Origin: Pararhodonellum marinum
GTDB taxonomy: Bacteria > Bacteroidota > Bacteroidia > Cytophagales > Cyclobacteriaceae
NCBI RefSeq assembly: GCF_015354735.1
Contig: NZ_JACEFJ010000003.1
Span: 124,001-188,000, forward strand
Direction of reading: 5' to 3'
Length of the DNA: 64,000 nt
Positions 51,062 to 62,300 of the stretch are shown here, one piece after another (position 1 is the first letter of the stretch; every line of letters starts with the position of its first letter). The position numbers and the translations under genes are program-made. The notes below the pieces were generated by a model, which saw only the letters and a list, made by a program, of their open reading frames with translations, ran no database searches and was not told the DNA's origin.

Positions 51062-53419
51062 ATGCTCAAAAGTTACTTCTTAATCGGAATCCGCAACCTT
51101 ACCAGAGAAAAATGGTTTTCCTTGATCAAAATCCTTGGGCTGGCATTGGGGCTGGCAGCTGCTTTTATCCTAGGTTTATATATTCAGGAAGACCTTTCTT
51201 TTGATAGGTTCCATACCGATTCCTCGCGCATCTATCGGGTACTGACGCTTGATATGGCTGAGGGGGTCAGCAGCAAACTGGTGGGCGTAACCCCTGCAGC
51301 CTTAGGGCCAGCGATGGTGGAGGAACTTCCTGAGGTGACCAACGCAGTTAGATTAAGACAACAGGGGAGACTGAACATCAGCTATGAAGACAAGCTACTA
51401 AGGTGTGAAGGCTGCTTCCGTACCGAATCATCTTTTTTTGAGATATTTAACTTCCCTGTGCTTGAGGGAAAAAAGGAAGGAATTCTGGATGAACCGAATA
51501 CCATTGCCATTACCGAAACATTGTCCAAAAGGATATTTGGGGAGGAAAGTCCAATCGGGAAAACCATTAAGGTTAACCAAACACTTGAACTTCATGTGGT
51601 GGCCCTATTGGCCGATTTACCGGCAAACTCCCATATTCAATTTGACCTGCTCAGGTCCTTGGTGCCAGGACAGGATGAGGAGAACTACCGACAAAGCCTG
51701 CTACAATGGGGAGGCCTGAATACTTTCACTTACCTGAAGTTTGATAGGGAAATAAACAAGGCTGAGGTCGATGCCAAGATTCAGGCTATAGCCAGAAAAA
51801 ATGAAGCCGTAGATGTCTTTGTCCCCACCTTGCAGGCGCTGCACGATGTCCACCTGGGATCCAAGGAGATTCTTTTTGAGAGCAATTTCAATAAGTCTGA
51901 CAGGCAGCATGTGGTCACCTTATCCATAGTCGCGGTATTGATCTTGTTTCTGGCCATCATCAATTTTGCGAACCTTGTAACCGCAAAATCCACCAACCGG
52001 GCAAAAGAAGTTGGCGTCCGAAAAGTGGTGGGGGCCTACCGTTCACATCTGATAGGACAGCATCTTTCAGAATCCATACTAGTGGTATTTTTATCTGGAG
52101 CAATTGCCTATGTGTTGGTTATGGGATTCCTACCTATATTGAATGACCTATACCAAAGGGGAGCGGAGGTTCAAGCCTTGTTTGATTTCCGGAATCTGTT
52201 GATCATTGTTGGGTTGATCCTCACCGTTGGTATATTGTCGGGTTTGTATCCGGCATTTGTGCTTTCTTCCTTCAACCCGCTTTCAGTCATGAAAGGGGCC
52301 TTTAAAAATTCGGAAAGCGGAAAATCCCTTCGTAAATCTCTCGTGGTTTTTCAATTTACAATCAGTATCGGGTTAATCGTAGGTACACTTATTGTGTACC
52401 AGCAGATGGATTTTATCTTCAATACAGACCTGGGTTATGACAGGGATCAGATCATCACACTTTCCCAAAATACCAACAACAGCGTGTTTCTGAAAAACGA
52501 GCTGTTTCAAAATCCTAATATCCATGCCATAGGCACTTCATCTGCACAAATCGGACAACAGCTCCCCAGGGGCGGGGTGTTGCCGCAAGGTGCCACAGAA
52601 GAAACGACTTACATTGTCAGCGAAATGAGCATTGATGAAGCTTTTATCCCTACCATGGGCATGACCATCCTAGAGGGAAGAAATTTCTCCTTTGCCGCCT
52701 CAGATTCCTTATCCATTATCATCAATGAGGAAATGGTAAAATTATTTGAATGGGAGGATCCTATAGGCATGAAAGTGGAATTAGGTGATGTCACTGTAGA
52801 GGTGATTGGGGTGGTAAAGGATTTCCATTTTGCCACCATTCGCCATAAAGTTGAGCCATTGATGATGTTTTTCAATCCTCAAAACAGCCAGATGGCACTG
52901 AAAGTGGATGTCCAAAACCTTAACCTAACCTTGGCAGATATTGAAGCCACTTGGAAAACGGTCAATCCTGAAATTCCATTTGAATTTAATTTTCTGGATG
53001 CGGAATTTGCCAACCTCTACCGAAATGACCAAGCCTTTGCCGCTATGTTTCTGCACTTTGCTGTTCTAGCCATCCTGATTGCCTGTTTGGGTTTATTTGG
53101 ATTGTCTGCCTATACCGCAGAGCAAAGGCAAAAAGAAATCAGCATCAGAAAAGTGTTGGGGGCCTCTCCAAGCCATATTATGATGAAACTTTCCATGGAG
53201 TTTATTTCCTTGGTTGGTATTGCTTTTATCTTAGGCACTATCCTTTCCTATTTTGCCATGCATCAATGGCTGCAGGATTTTGAATACCAGATCAATATCA
53301 AACCATGGGTCTTTCTGATCACTGGATTTATTGCGCTCTTGATTACAGTAATGACCATTAGTTTCCAAACCATCAAAGCCACTTTCCGCGATCCGATCCA
53401 TTCATTGAAAAGTGAGTGA
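51062..53419 (+). CDS. MacB/FtsX-type ABC transporter permease
   Basis: A 785-residue Bacteroidota-type permease with two FtsX domains. Seen: an N-terminal TM helix (IKILGLALGLAAAFILGLYI), a large periplasmic domain at about 40-270 with FFEIFNFPVLEGKKEG and SKRIFGEESPIGKTIKVN (the MacB periplasmic core), then TM helices at about 285, 340 and 385, another single TM after KSLRKSLVVFQFTISIGLIVG, a second periplasmic domain, and final TM helices at about 660-770. Known: with an ATPase such permeases export peptides, lipoproteins or antibiotics. No ATPase gene lies in the window. Target unknown. Confidence 0.88.
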   Translation: MLKSYFLIGIRNLTREKWFSLIKILGLALGLAAAFILGLYIQEDLSFDRFHTDSSRIYRVLTLDMAEGVSSKLVGVTPAALGPAMVEELPEVTNAVRLRQQGRLNISYEDKLLRCEGCFRTESSFFEIFNFPVLEGKKEGILDEPNTIAITETLSKRIFGEESPIGKTIKVNQTLELHVVALLADLPANSHIQFDLLRSLVPGQDEENYRQSLLQWGGLNTFTYLKFDREINKAEVDAKIQAIARKNEAVDVFVPTLQALHDVHLGSKEILFESNFNKSDRQHVVTLSIVAVLILFLAIINFANLVTAKSTNRAKEVGVRKVVGAYRSHLIGQHLSESILVVFLSGAIAYVLVMGFLPILNDLYQRGAEVQALFDFRNLLIIVGLILTVGILSGLYPAFVLSSFNPLSVMKGAFKNSESGKSLRKSLVVFQFTISIGLIVGTLIVYQQMDFIFNTDLGYDRDQIITLSQNTNNSVFLKNELFQNPNIHAIGTSSAQIGQQLPRGGVLPQGATEETTYIVSEMSIDEAFIPTMGMTILEGRNFSFAASDSLSIIINEEMVKLFEWEDPIGMKVELGDVTVEVIGVVKDFHFATIRHKVEPLMMFFNPQNSQMALKVDVQNLNLTLADIEATWKTVNPEIPFEFNFLDAEFANLYRNDQAFAAMFLHFAVLAILIACLGLFGLSAYTAEQRQKEISIRKVLGASPSHIMMKLSMEFISLVGIAFILGTILSYFAMHQWLQDFEYQINIKPWVFLITGFIALLITVMTISFQTIKATFRDPIHSLKSE

Positions 53420-53616
53420 GGGGTTGAGGAAAGGTTTGCCAAGTGGTATCTGAAAGCAAAAAATAGCATGTTGTATGTTTTTCTCAGATAAACGCAAAGA
53501 GCTGAAAGAAAACCATTCAAAAAACGGATTTATGATTTGAAAATCCTTAATGATGATGTGATGGTAAAAGTGTGACATTCGATAGCAGCATTGGAAGAAA
53601 ACCTAAAATACTCGAT

Positions 53617-54807
53617 ATGAAAAATCCAATCTTGTTCAGCCTTGTATTCGGATTGATAATAACTTCCTGTGGCCAGAAAGATTTAAGTCTTTTAAATGCT
53701 TCAGAGGAATCAAATCTTTTGGCTTCAAAGTTGAATTCTGGCTCTCGGGCTGCTTTTTCAACCAAAAACAATCAAGTTGGAACCTTAATACCAGTTGCTG
53801 ATATGCAAACCCCACGTGCTGCCCATACTGCAACACGGCTTAATGACGGGTCTGTTTTGATTTGTGGAGGTTTTGAGGGGAGTAATACCAAAAGGTTGTC
53901 TAGCGCCGAAATCTACGATCCTGCTTCAAAATCATTTACCAAAACAGCTCGTTTAACCACCCCCCGCATAGCCCATTCATCTTCGCTAATGTCTGGTGGG
54001 AAAGTGCTCATTGCCGGCGGATACGATGGCAATGCACTTTCCACGACTGAGATTTACGATCCTGAGTCTAAAACTTTTTCCAAGGGGCCGGACTTAAACA
54101 CGCCCCGGTATGGGCATACTGCCACGCTTCTTCCTGACGGAAAAATACTGATTGCAGGTGGGGTAGGACCGGGCTGGACTTTTTTGTCCTCCGTTGAAAT
54201 TTACGACTTCCAGACAAATGAATTTATACCAGTCAAGGACATGGCCCTGGCCCGTGAATCGCACACCGCCACGCTTTTGAAAAATGGAAATGTATTGATC
54301 ACAGGCGGTCACAGAGACAGGAGAGAAAATTTAAAGGTGTACGCGTCTGCCGAAATTTATGATAGTAAATCCAATCAATTCTCTCCTACAGGAAGTATGA
54401 ATATCCCCCGTCATAAACATGATGCAGTTTTGCTATCTGATGGAAAAGTATTGGTCAATGGCGGTGCTGACAAAAGGGATTCTCCGTATGCATCTGCTGA
54501 AATCTACGACCCCATCACTGCCCAATTCACTTCAATATCAGACATGAACTATCCCCGGTACAAACACCAAGAGACCAGTATTCTATTACCGGACAATACT
54601 GTTTTGATAGGTGGAGGTTCGGACAGGGCTGAGGTTTTCAATTACAAAACAGCCAAATTCACCCCGATTCAAGGCAATTTGGGGACCACTCGGTTATTTT
54701 CCCGTGCTACACAACTGGACAATGGGGAGGTATTGATTACCGGGAGTTATGATGACAGGATCATAGCAAGGAGTGAGTCTTGGTTGTTTGCGAAGCACAA
54801 ACCATAA
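53617..54807 (+). CDS. Kelch-repeat lipoprotein
   Basis: A 396-residue lipoprotein with lipobox ITSC, Cys18, followed by a Ser/Ala-rich linker and then about six to seven Kelch blades: LNDGSVLICGGFEG, LMSGGKVLIAGGYDG, LLPDGKILIAGGVGP, LLKNGNVLITGGH and later LLSDGKVLVNGGADK, each ending AEIYD. This is a beta-propeller of the galactose-oxidase/Kelch type without the oxidase catalytic residues. Binding or structural role on the surface. The frame opens earlier at 53572, but ATG 53617 gives the lipobox. It lies 146 bp upstream of a membrane LytTR gene. Confidence 0.85.
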   Translation: MKNPILFSLVFGLIITSCGQKDLSLLNASEESNLLASKLNSGSRAAFSTKNNQVGTLIPVADMQTPRAAHTATRLNDGSVLICGGFEGSNTKRLSSAEIYDPASKSFTKTARLTTPRIAHSSSLMSGGKVLIAGGYDGNALSTTEIYDPESKTFSKGPDLNTPRYGHTATLLPDGKILIAGGVGPGWTFLSSVEIYDFQTNEFIPVKDMALARESHTATLLKNGNVLITGGHRDRRENLKVYASAEIYDSKSNQFSPTGSMNIPRHKHDAVLLSDGKVLVNGGADKRDSPYASAEIYDPITAQFTSISDMNYPRYKHQETSILLPDNTVLIGGGSDRAEVFNYKTAKFTPIQGNLGTTRLFSRATQLDNGEVLITGSYDDRIIARSESWLFAKHKP

Positions 54808-54953
54808 AGGCAGATTATTCAAATCAAAATACGGGAAATTAAACTTCATCCTACAATTGTCATATTACCTTCGGATATTTTGAGAAATGAATAGGAGTGC
54901 CATAAAAGGAGGGATTATTTGCTAGAGGCATATTGCTCCAACTAAGATAGATT

Positions 54954-55877
54954 ATGAAGTATTATAAAACCATGCTCTCAGGTGAGGATTTTATTGGTAT
55001 TATCAGAAAGCTTTATAAAAAAACAGCCAATCTTATTTTTTTTTATAATGCCCCTGTTATGAGGATACCATTTCTGCCCAATTCACACTCTGTCTTACTT
55101 CCTGCATTTCTTTCTGCAATTTTGGTGATCTTTATCCTAATTTTTCTGAAGCCTTTTGGAATATATTACGACCACTTTGATATCTATTACTTTAGTCTGT
55201 TAGCAGGTTATGGATTATTGAGCTTTTTCCCAATTGCTTTGTTGGAAAGGTATTATCCTAAAATCTATCCCAGTTGTAAAACCATTTCCTTTTCAGCTGG
55301 TGCAGTGATTACTTTGTCAGTGATCTCGGCGATAGTCTGGAAGTACAGTCATTTTCTGCATGTAACAGCACCCGAATTCCACTTTCCTGCCTTCTCATTT
55401 CCTGATGCAGTTTTCAAGGCATTTGCCGTTGGCTTGATCCCTTTGTCAATCAGGGGTATTTTTATCAATATGAAAGCCCATCAAATTAAAGAACTCAGTT
55501 CTAGGAAGGACGCCATTCAGCTAACTTCAGCAGATGGAAGGGATTGGTTTAAAATTGATCAGGAAAGTATTCTCTTTATCAAATCGTCCGATAACTATGT
55601 AGAAATCCATTATAAAACTGATGATAGGAAGATTAGAAAAAGGCTTATCAGAAACACCATTTCAGCTTTGGAAGAACAATTAATTGCGACATCCCTTTTC
55701 CGGTGCCACCGCTCTTTTCTTGTGAATTTGGAAAAAGTATGCGATGTAGAAGGGAATAGAAAAAGCATGGTATTATTCCTATCTGGGCTGCATATGGAAA
55801 TCTCCGTTTCACGGACACGAATCACAGAATTCCAGTACCGAATGAAACTTAAGAAACCGGAATCGGTATTTCAATGA
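54954..55877 (+). CDS. Membrane-anchored LytTR transcriptional regulator
   Basis: A 307-residue protein with about four TM helices (near 45-70, 80-100, 105-130, 150-170), followed by a LytTR DNA-binding domain: AIQLTSADGRDWFKIDQES, ILFIKSSDNYVEIHYKTDD and HRSFLVNLEKVCDVEG. Known: LytTR domains bind DNA as response regulators, but here no receiver is present and the domain is tethered to the membrane, as in several Bacteroidota regulators. Input signal unknown. It lies between the Kelch lipoprotein and the S15 hydrolase genes, in the same direction. Confidence 0.85.
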   Translation: MKYYKTMLSGEDFIGIIRKLYKKTANLIFFYNAPVMRIPFLPNSHSVLLPAFLSAILVIFILIFLKPFGIYYDHFDIYYFSLLAGYGLLSFFPIALLERYYPKIYPSCKTISFSAGAVITLSVISAIVWKYSHFLHVTAPEFHFPAFSFPDAVFKAFAVGLIPLSIRGIFINMKAHQIKELSSRKDAIQLTSADGRDWFKIDQESILFIKSSDNYVEIHYKTDDRKIRKRLIRNTISALEEQLIATSLFRCHRSFLVNLEKVCDVEGNRKSMVLFLSGLHMEISVSRTRITEFQYRMKLKKPESVFQ

Positions 55878-56020
55878 TGAGATGAGATCTTCTTGGACCA
55901 AGAATTAAACAATCTCAAATTCCCATCCATCCCTAATACAGAACAACCTGTCCCATACTCCTCCAAAGGCATATTTTATTAGAAATCAACCAGTATACTT
56001 GTGAAAAACTTGTTAAGATC

Positions 56021-57706
56021 ATGAAAAAATCAAGTATCTGCCTAGCCATTTTTTTTCTGCTATTTATCCCAAGAATTTATAGCCAACAAAAAGACCTGCA
56101 TGTCAAAAACACCAAAACCATCTTATCAGATGGTGTTTCACTGGATAATGATATTTACCTACCTGACAGCATAAACAAATTTCCGATCATTATGATCAGG
56201 ACCCCCTACGGAAAGCAGCAATTTAAAGGCTGGGGAGAGTTTTTCTCCAGACGGGGTTTAGGCGTTTTGATTCAGGATGTAAGGGGGAAATTTGGTTCAG
56301 AAGGTGAGTTTGTCCCTTTTCTCAATGAAAAAAGGGACGGGCTGGAAGTTTTGGATTGGATCACAGCCCAACCTTGGTGCGACGGCAACATTGGAGGGTT
56401 TGGGGCTTCTTATCTAGGATTTACTTCCCTTACTTTAGGAGATTCGGAACATCCAGCTTTCAAGGCTATATTCTCAAACTCTGGATGGATAAAACCGGAA
56501 AAAATGATAGCTCCGGGTGGTGCCATGCACCTGAGCCTTGCTTTTCCCTGGTTGCTACATGAAGAAACCCAAAGAAACAGAAATCTAGCTGAATTTGACC
56601 TCAACGCTTTATATTGGTCTGTACCACTAAAGGAGGCACTCCAAAACATAGGGGTATCCAGCAAGTCACTAGAAAACGAAGAAAAAAACTACAGGCTCAA
56701 TGATGATTTTGCATTCGATAAGATAAAGATCCCTACATTCCATATTGCTGGAGGATTTGATTTTGTCAAAGAAGCCTCTCTGGAAGCCTTTTTAAAAGTC
56801 CAGGATGTGCCTCAAAAGCTGATCTTTGGCCCTTGGTTCCATAATCAGGAGCATACTCCCATTACAAAGGTTGGAGATGAGGATTTCGGAGAGGAATCCA
56901 AGCTTGGAGATGGGGAAATACTGCAGCTTGCCAATCAGTGGTTCAGTTATTGGCTCAAAGGAGAGGAAAACAGTATCATGGAACAGCCAGAGGCACGGGT
57001 TTTTGTCATGTTTGCCAATCAGTGGTTGGATTTTGATGAATTTCCTCCTAAAAACACTCACTTGAATTTTTACTTTTCATCGGAAATCAAAGCAAATAGC
57101 CGCTTTGGTGATGGTCTGCTTAGTACGGAGGTTAAGAAAGGGGGGAAATATAGCAGCTTTATGTATGACCCCTTAGATCCTGTGCCGACTACAGGCGGTG
57201 CCAATTTTCACTTTTTCCCTGAGACAGTAGGGATTAAAGATCAAAGAAATGTGGAGGAGCGGGAAGACATTCTTGTTTATACCTCAGTACCCTTGGTTGA
57301 AGAACTTTTGGTAGTGGGCAAGGTGATAGTGAAACTGTTTGCAGCCACGGAAGGAGTGGATACAGATTTCACCGCAAAACTGGTTTTAGTAGAGGAAGAT
57401 GGGCTTGCAAAAAATGTCTGCGATGGTATCATCAGAGCAAGATTCCAAAAGGGCTTGGATAGTGAGGAACTCTTAGTCCCTAATAAAATTTACGAATATG
57501 AAATAGATCTGGGACATACAGCTTTTGCCATAAAAGCCGGTCAGCGGATTCGGGTAGAAATTTCCAGCAGCAATTTTCCAAAATATAACCGAAATTTTAA
57601 CGTAGCTGCAGACCCTTACACAGCTGATGAAATGAAAGTGGTACAACAGAAAATATTCCATCAACCCGAAAATCAGTCTATTCTAATCTTACCAGTAATA
57701 AAGTAA
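56021..57706 (+). CDS. Exported S15/CocE-like alpha/beta hydrolase
   Basis: A 561-residue exported serine hydrolase of the X-Pro dipeptidyl-peptidase/CocE group. Seen: a signal peptide (LAIFFLLFIPRIYSQQ), an alpha/beta hydrolase core with RTPYGKQQFKGWGEFF and DVRGKFGSEGEF, nucleophile Ser130 in FGASYLG, Asp247 in GGFDFVKEAS and His274 in PWFHNQEHT, then a C-terminal jelly-roll domain from about 330 (YSSFMYDPLDPVPTTGG) with the GQRIRVEISSSNFP block. Family enzymes cleave Xaa-Pro peptides or acyl esters such as cocaine. Substrate here unknown, peptide use is likely. Confidence 0.9.
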   Translation: MKKSSICLAIFFLLFIPRIYSQQKDLHVKNTKTILSDGVSLDNDIYLPDSINKFPIIMIRTPYGKQQFKGWGEFFSRRGLGVLIQDVRGKFGSEGEFVPFLNEKRDGLEVLDWITAQPWCDGNIGGFGASYLGFTSLTLGDSEHPAFKAIFSNSGWIKPEKMIAPGGAMHLSLAFPWLLHEETQRNRNLAEFDLNALYWSVPLKEALQNIGVSSKSLENEEKNYRLNDDFAFDKIKIPTFHIAGGFDFVKEASLEAFLKVQDVPQKLIFGPWFHNQEHTPITKVGDEDFGEESKLGDGEILQLANQWFSYWLKGEENSIMEQPEARVFVMFANQWLDFDEFPPKNTHLNFYFSSEIKANSRFGDGLLSTEVKKGGKYSSFMYDPLDPVPTTGGANFHFFPETVGIKDQRNVEEREDILVYTSVPLVEELLVVGKVIVKLFAATEGVDTDFTAKLVLVEEDGLAKNVCDGIIRARFQKGLDSEELLVPNKIYEYEIDLGHTAFAIKAGQRIRVEISSSNFPKYNRNFNVAADPYTADEMKVVQQKIFHQPENQSILILPVIK

Positions 57707-57840
57707 CAATAGGCCGGATGACTGATTTACAATGTCTGAGGTAAGGAAAAAAAACAAAAAGTAACAAGCAAGAAGGACTCGAAATAAAGTCAGGGGGATT
57801 ACACCTTTATCTTCTCCCTTTAAAATCTAAACTGAAGCAT

Positions 57841-57870
57841 AAAAAAAGGAGGCTGCAAAATGCAACCTCC
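57841..57870 (-). terminator. Terminator downstream of susD
   Basis: GGAGGCTGCA (57848-57857) pairs with TGCAACCTCC (57861-57870) with one mismatch and a 3-base loop; on the minus strand it is followed by seven T (57841-57847). It ends the SusC-SusD transcript and could also act for the plus strand, where T-rich sequence follows. Confidence 0.85.
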
Positions 57871-57896
57871 TCTCAATTTTTTCACAAAAATGATCA

Positions 57897-59348
57897 TCAA
57901 TTGTTTGGGGTCATCAAACTATTTGTGAGCAATTCATCGGCTGATATCGGCCAAATATAATTAGGTGAACTAGGTGGCACTGCCTGAATATTTTCCTTCC
58001 CTGGAATAGGGCTCAAAGTCCTAAGCAAATCAATTGACCTAAATCCTTCACCTATTAGTTCAAGCCTTCTTTCCAACATGATTGCTTCTACTAAATCTTC
58101 TGATGATCCAAAAGCTGGATAAGGCGAGGTCGGATTTGACCTTGTTCTAACAGCATTAAGTAAAGAAAGCGCACGCGGAAGATCTGAATCCGATCTTGAC
58201 AAGGCCTCAGAAAGGTTTAACAATACTTCCGCATACCTGATGATGGGGGCATAATCCAGGTGTTGTGGACCACGCGGGAATTTATTCAGGTAAGGAAGAT
58301 CATTGCTGGGATTATCAAATATCCATGAAGACCTGGCATCGTTCTGTCTATCAAAAACTGTCGTCGAAAATATCCCATCTTCCTCATTGATAGAGTAATC
58401 TCCGACACCTCTGGGACCTGGATTGTAATAACTTCCCAGACCGTTTTGTACACCAGGTAGTGCCAATTCAGTAAATGGTGCTGAAAAGATACTTTCCGTA
58501 GTGGTATATGGAGTTGCAAATACATCATTAATATTGGGCTGTAAAGCATGATTAACCCCACTTGAGGCCACAAAAGGAGCGGTTTGGCTCACAATTTTAT
58601 TTGCTTCCACTATTACATTCTGGTATTGCTGCATGGCCAAGTATACCCTTGTTTTCAAGGCGATGGCTGTGTTTTTATGCGCCTTAATGGTATTGTCCAG
58701 CGGGGATCCATTCGAATCTTCAAGATTCTGTTCTGCAAAATTTAGGTCCTCAATAATTTGTGCATAAACTTCTGCAACCGAACTTCTTGCCAATGCATTG
58801 TTTGCATTGTCTAATTCGGGCTGTAGCCTTAGGGGTAAACCGGGTTGCTGACCATTGTTGTCCGCGTAAGGTCTTGCATATAACTGCAACAAAGAGAAAT
58901 AGGTCAAACCTCTTAAGAATCTTGCGTGGGCTTGATATAGAATCACTTTTTCTTGGCCTCCCACTTTATCGGCATTTTGGGATACCCCGTCCATAAAAAT
59001 ATTTGCCCTGTTGATTAGCAAATAAGCAACAGACCAAAGATTCTGCACCTCATTATTTGTGGATACCAAAGTATGCTGCCAGGTAGATAGTCCGGTTACA
59101 ACGTTGGTCGTACGATTTATAAACTCCTCGCCCCTGATATCATTGTATACTAAGTATCTACTACCATAAAATTGTCCGGAACCCAGCGTTGCATACAAGC
59201 CATTGAGCAATTGGTCTGCCTTATCAGGCGTATCAAAAACTACAGCATCAGAAAACGTGATTCTCGGAATCGGGTTGAGTAATTCATCGTTACATGCTGA
59301 AATCAGAATCAGCAAAGCCAGCAAGCTGCTATAATATATTTTTTTCAT
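57897..59348 (-). CDS. susD: SusD/RagB-family nutrient-uptake lipoprotein
   Basis: A 483-residue surface lipoprotein (lipobox ISAC, Cys19) that captures substrate and hands it to its SusC partner. Seen: KADQLLNGLYATLGSGQFYGSR, YSLLQLYARPYADNNGQQPGLPLR, and the late RYAEVLLNLSEALSRS and LVEAIMLERRLELIGEGFRSIDLLRTLSP, all standard SusD blocks of the TPR-like fold. It starts 11 bp after SusC on the same strand. No glycosidase, sulfatase or polysaccharide lyase is nearby, so the substrate (glycan or peptide) is open; the flanking S15 hydrolase hints at peptides. Confidence 0.92.
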   Translation of the reverse strand: MKKIYYSSLLALLILISACNDELLNPIPRITFSDAVVFDTPDKADQLLNGLYATLGSGQFYGSRYLVYNDIRGEEFINRTTNVVTGLSTWQHTLVSTNNEVQNLWSVAYLLINRANIFMDGVSQNADKVGGQEKVILYQAHARFLRGLTYFSLLQLYARPYADNNGQQPGLPLRLQPELDNANNALARSSVAEVYAQIIEDLNFAEQNLEDSNGSPLDNTIKAHKNTAIALKTRVYLAMQQYQNVIVEANKIVSQTAPFVASSGVNHALQPNINDVFATPYTTTESIFSAPFTELALPGVQNGLGSYYNPGPRGVGDYSINEEDGIFSTTVFDRQNDARSSWIFDNPSNDLPYLNKFPRGPQHLDYAPIIRYAEVLLNLSEALSRSDSDLPRALSLLNAVRTRSNPTSPYPAFGSSEDLVEAIMLERRLELIGEGFRSIDLLRTLSPIPGKENIQAVPPSSPNYIWPISADELLTNSLMTPNN

Positions 59349-59359
59349 GTTTGTTTCTT

Positions 59360-62300
59360 TTAGATTCCTATGTTTATGCCAAGGGTAAAGGTTACTGCCT
59401 GACCAAATGAGTTCCTGTCAACGCCCGAGGCAGTGGGGTTATTTCCGTTGGTTGAAATTTCAGGGTCAGATCCGGAATAATTTGTAAATAGGAAGGCATT
59501 CTGAACCTGTCCATAAATCCTTGCATTTGAAATTTTTAATCTTTGGGCAACTTGGGAAGGGATCGAGTAACCTAAACTTAGATTTCGAACTCTGACAAAA
59601 TCTCCTTTTTCGACATTTTCTGAGATCGGAAAGGCACTTCCATTGGATACGTTATCGGTATAAACTGCCCTTGGAATAGTTCCGTTGGTGTTTTGAGGAG
59701 TCCATCGGTCCAAAACATCTTTGTGGTTGTTCCAAAAACGCATATCCCTCAAACCCGCCTGTGTACCGTTGTATATGTAATTTCCACCTGAAAATTGAAC
59801 AAAAATGCCCAGGTCAAAATTACCATATCTGAATGTGTTGTCAATTCCACCAAACCATGTAGGGAGTACGGGACCCATGATTATTCCATCGGCATTTTGG
59901 GTGGGTTGGGGGGTGGGTTGACCGTCCAAGGTAGTCCAGCCTGTTCCCAGGTGTTCATATTGGACCAGAGTCTCTTCTCCATTGGGCCCCCTTTTCACAA
60001 AAATCCTTCTACCGTTCTCAGGATTGACTCCCCTTGTTTCGACTACAAACAAACTTCCGACAGATTGTCCGACTTTGGTAATGTTAACAGTTTCCAAAGA
60101 AGTAGGGGTTAAAATCTGAGAACCTTCCGCTTCCAAAGACAATACTTCATTCCTCAGTGTGGAGAAATTAAGGTTGATATCCCAACTGAAATTTTGTTTT
60201 TCAATTGCCTTGAAATTTACCGCCATCTCAATCCCACGGTTGAGCATAGAACCAATGTTGGTATCAATGGAACCACTTCCAAGCATGGTACCAGCGTTAT
60301 CAGGTACGCCTTTTGAAGGTGCCTGGGGAACAGGTAATATTAATCCATCAACCAGGTTATTGTACCATGTAAATTCACCTTCAATCCTGTTTTTGAGCAA
60401 GGAGAAGTTGATTCCCAAATCAGTTTTCTTACTTGTTTCCCACGTCAGGTTTGGATTACTTGGTTGAGTATATAGGATGGTAGGAAGAGGACCATACAGT
60501 CCTGTTCCATACAGGCCCAGTGATGCAAAATTATTGACTCCGTTATTTCCAACCAATCCGTGGCTAGCTCTGAATCTAAAATAATTTATTTGTCTCCCGA
60601 TATTGGAATTTTTCCAGAAACTCTCCTCAGAAATGATATAGCCTGCGGAAGCACCCCAAAAATTTCCAAATTTATTCCCTGCTGCAAAAGCTGAAAAACC
60701 ATCTCTTCTTGCATTGAGAGAAAGCAGGTATTTACTGGCAATAGTAAAATTGGCCCTGGTAAAGAAGGATGCGAGGTAATTTTCAGTTTGGATACTTCCA
60801 ATTGGAATTATTGTGGTGAAATTTCCCTGAAAGGAATCAAAAAAATCATCTGCAACGACAGTTCTTCTTGCACCCCATCTTTCATCCTGCGTATATTGCT
60901 GCTCATTTCCAAGAAGCAAATTGACATCTACTAAATCCCCTATACCTGTATTGTAATTCAGGGTGTTTTGTAAATTCCATCTGTTCATCGAGCGATAAAG
61001 GTTGTCAGCCAGTCCTCCGTTACCGAAACCGTCTCCATGAAGACTGGAATAAAAGGTTTGATCTTCAATACTAAGCCTATCTATACCGTATGTCGTTCTG
61101 AAATTTAAACCGTTGATGATCTGAATGTCTCCATATATAGATGCCATAAGGTGGTTATTGACGGATGACATTCTGTTGAGGTCCAAAATGGGTGCTGGAT
61201 TGGTAAAACCAGATTGAACTAGATTATTTCCTGGTCCTAGCTGATTATTCGGGGTAATGTTATAACTGCCATCATTTAAAAATACAGGTACATTGGGTGC
61301 ACTTATCAAAGGAAGTCTGCCTAAACCGGAGGTATTGAAAGTCTGTCCAGGAAGGGATCCTGTATTCGGTGCCCTATTTACCGCATTCGTATAATTCATG
61401 GTGGCACCAATAGTAAACCTGTCAAATACCTTATGATCAATATTCAATCTTCCGGTGATTCTCTCAAAATCATTTCTTTTTATCATCCCTTCCTGATAAG
61501 TATACCCTGTTGAGAAGTAATAATTTGTTTGGGCATTACCACCTGAGATGCCTAAGTTGTGCGCATGTGATATACCACTCCTCATGACCTCATCATACCA
61601 GTTGGTGTCAACAACTCTATTGTCTGCATCAGTAAAAGGAAAAAATGCTGCTTCCTGCCCAGCGTTGGCCCTGGCCTCATTTTTAATCATCATATACTCT
61701 TCAGCATTCAGGAGATCGAAAAGTCTAACAGGATCCGTCCTGCCCACCCAAGAGTCGAATGTCACTTTAGACACACCCTGATCTCCTCTTTTGGTTGTGA
61801 TAAGAATTACACCATTGGAAGCACGTGAGCCATAAATGGCAGCTGCTGCCGCGTCTTTCAATATTTCTACAGAAAGAATATCATTTGGATTGATATTGCC
61901 TAAAGGATTGTTGGCTGCACTGTTGAATGAAAGTCCTGCTCCTGTAGCATCCCGATCATTGTCAGAAAAAGTCGGAACGCCATCGATTACAATCAAAGGA
62001 TAAGAACTTAAACTCAGCGAATTGACACCTCTGACACGGATTACAGGTGGATTGTTAAGGACTCCGTTTGGAGTAGTGATATTTACTCCGGCTACTCTAC
62101 CTTGCAAAGCTTGATCAAAACTCTGTATAGGTACATTTCGAATCGTTTCTCCATCAACTGAGGAAATCGCTCCAGTGACAGTTCGTTTTGATTGGGCACC
62201 ATAACCTACTACAATGACCTCGCCTAGTGTTTTGGTGTCCACATCCATGGTTACTTCCAAGGTGTTGCTATTATCCAAACGCACGGTTTTGGAAATAAAT

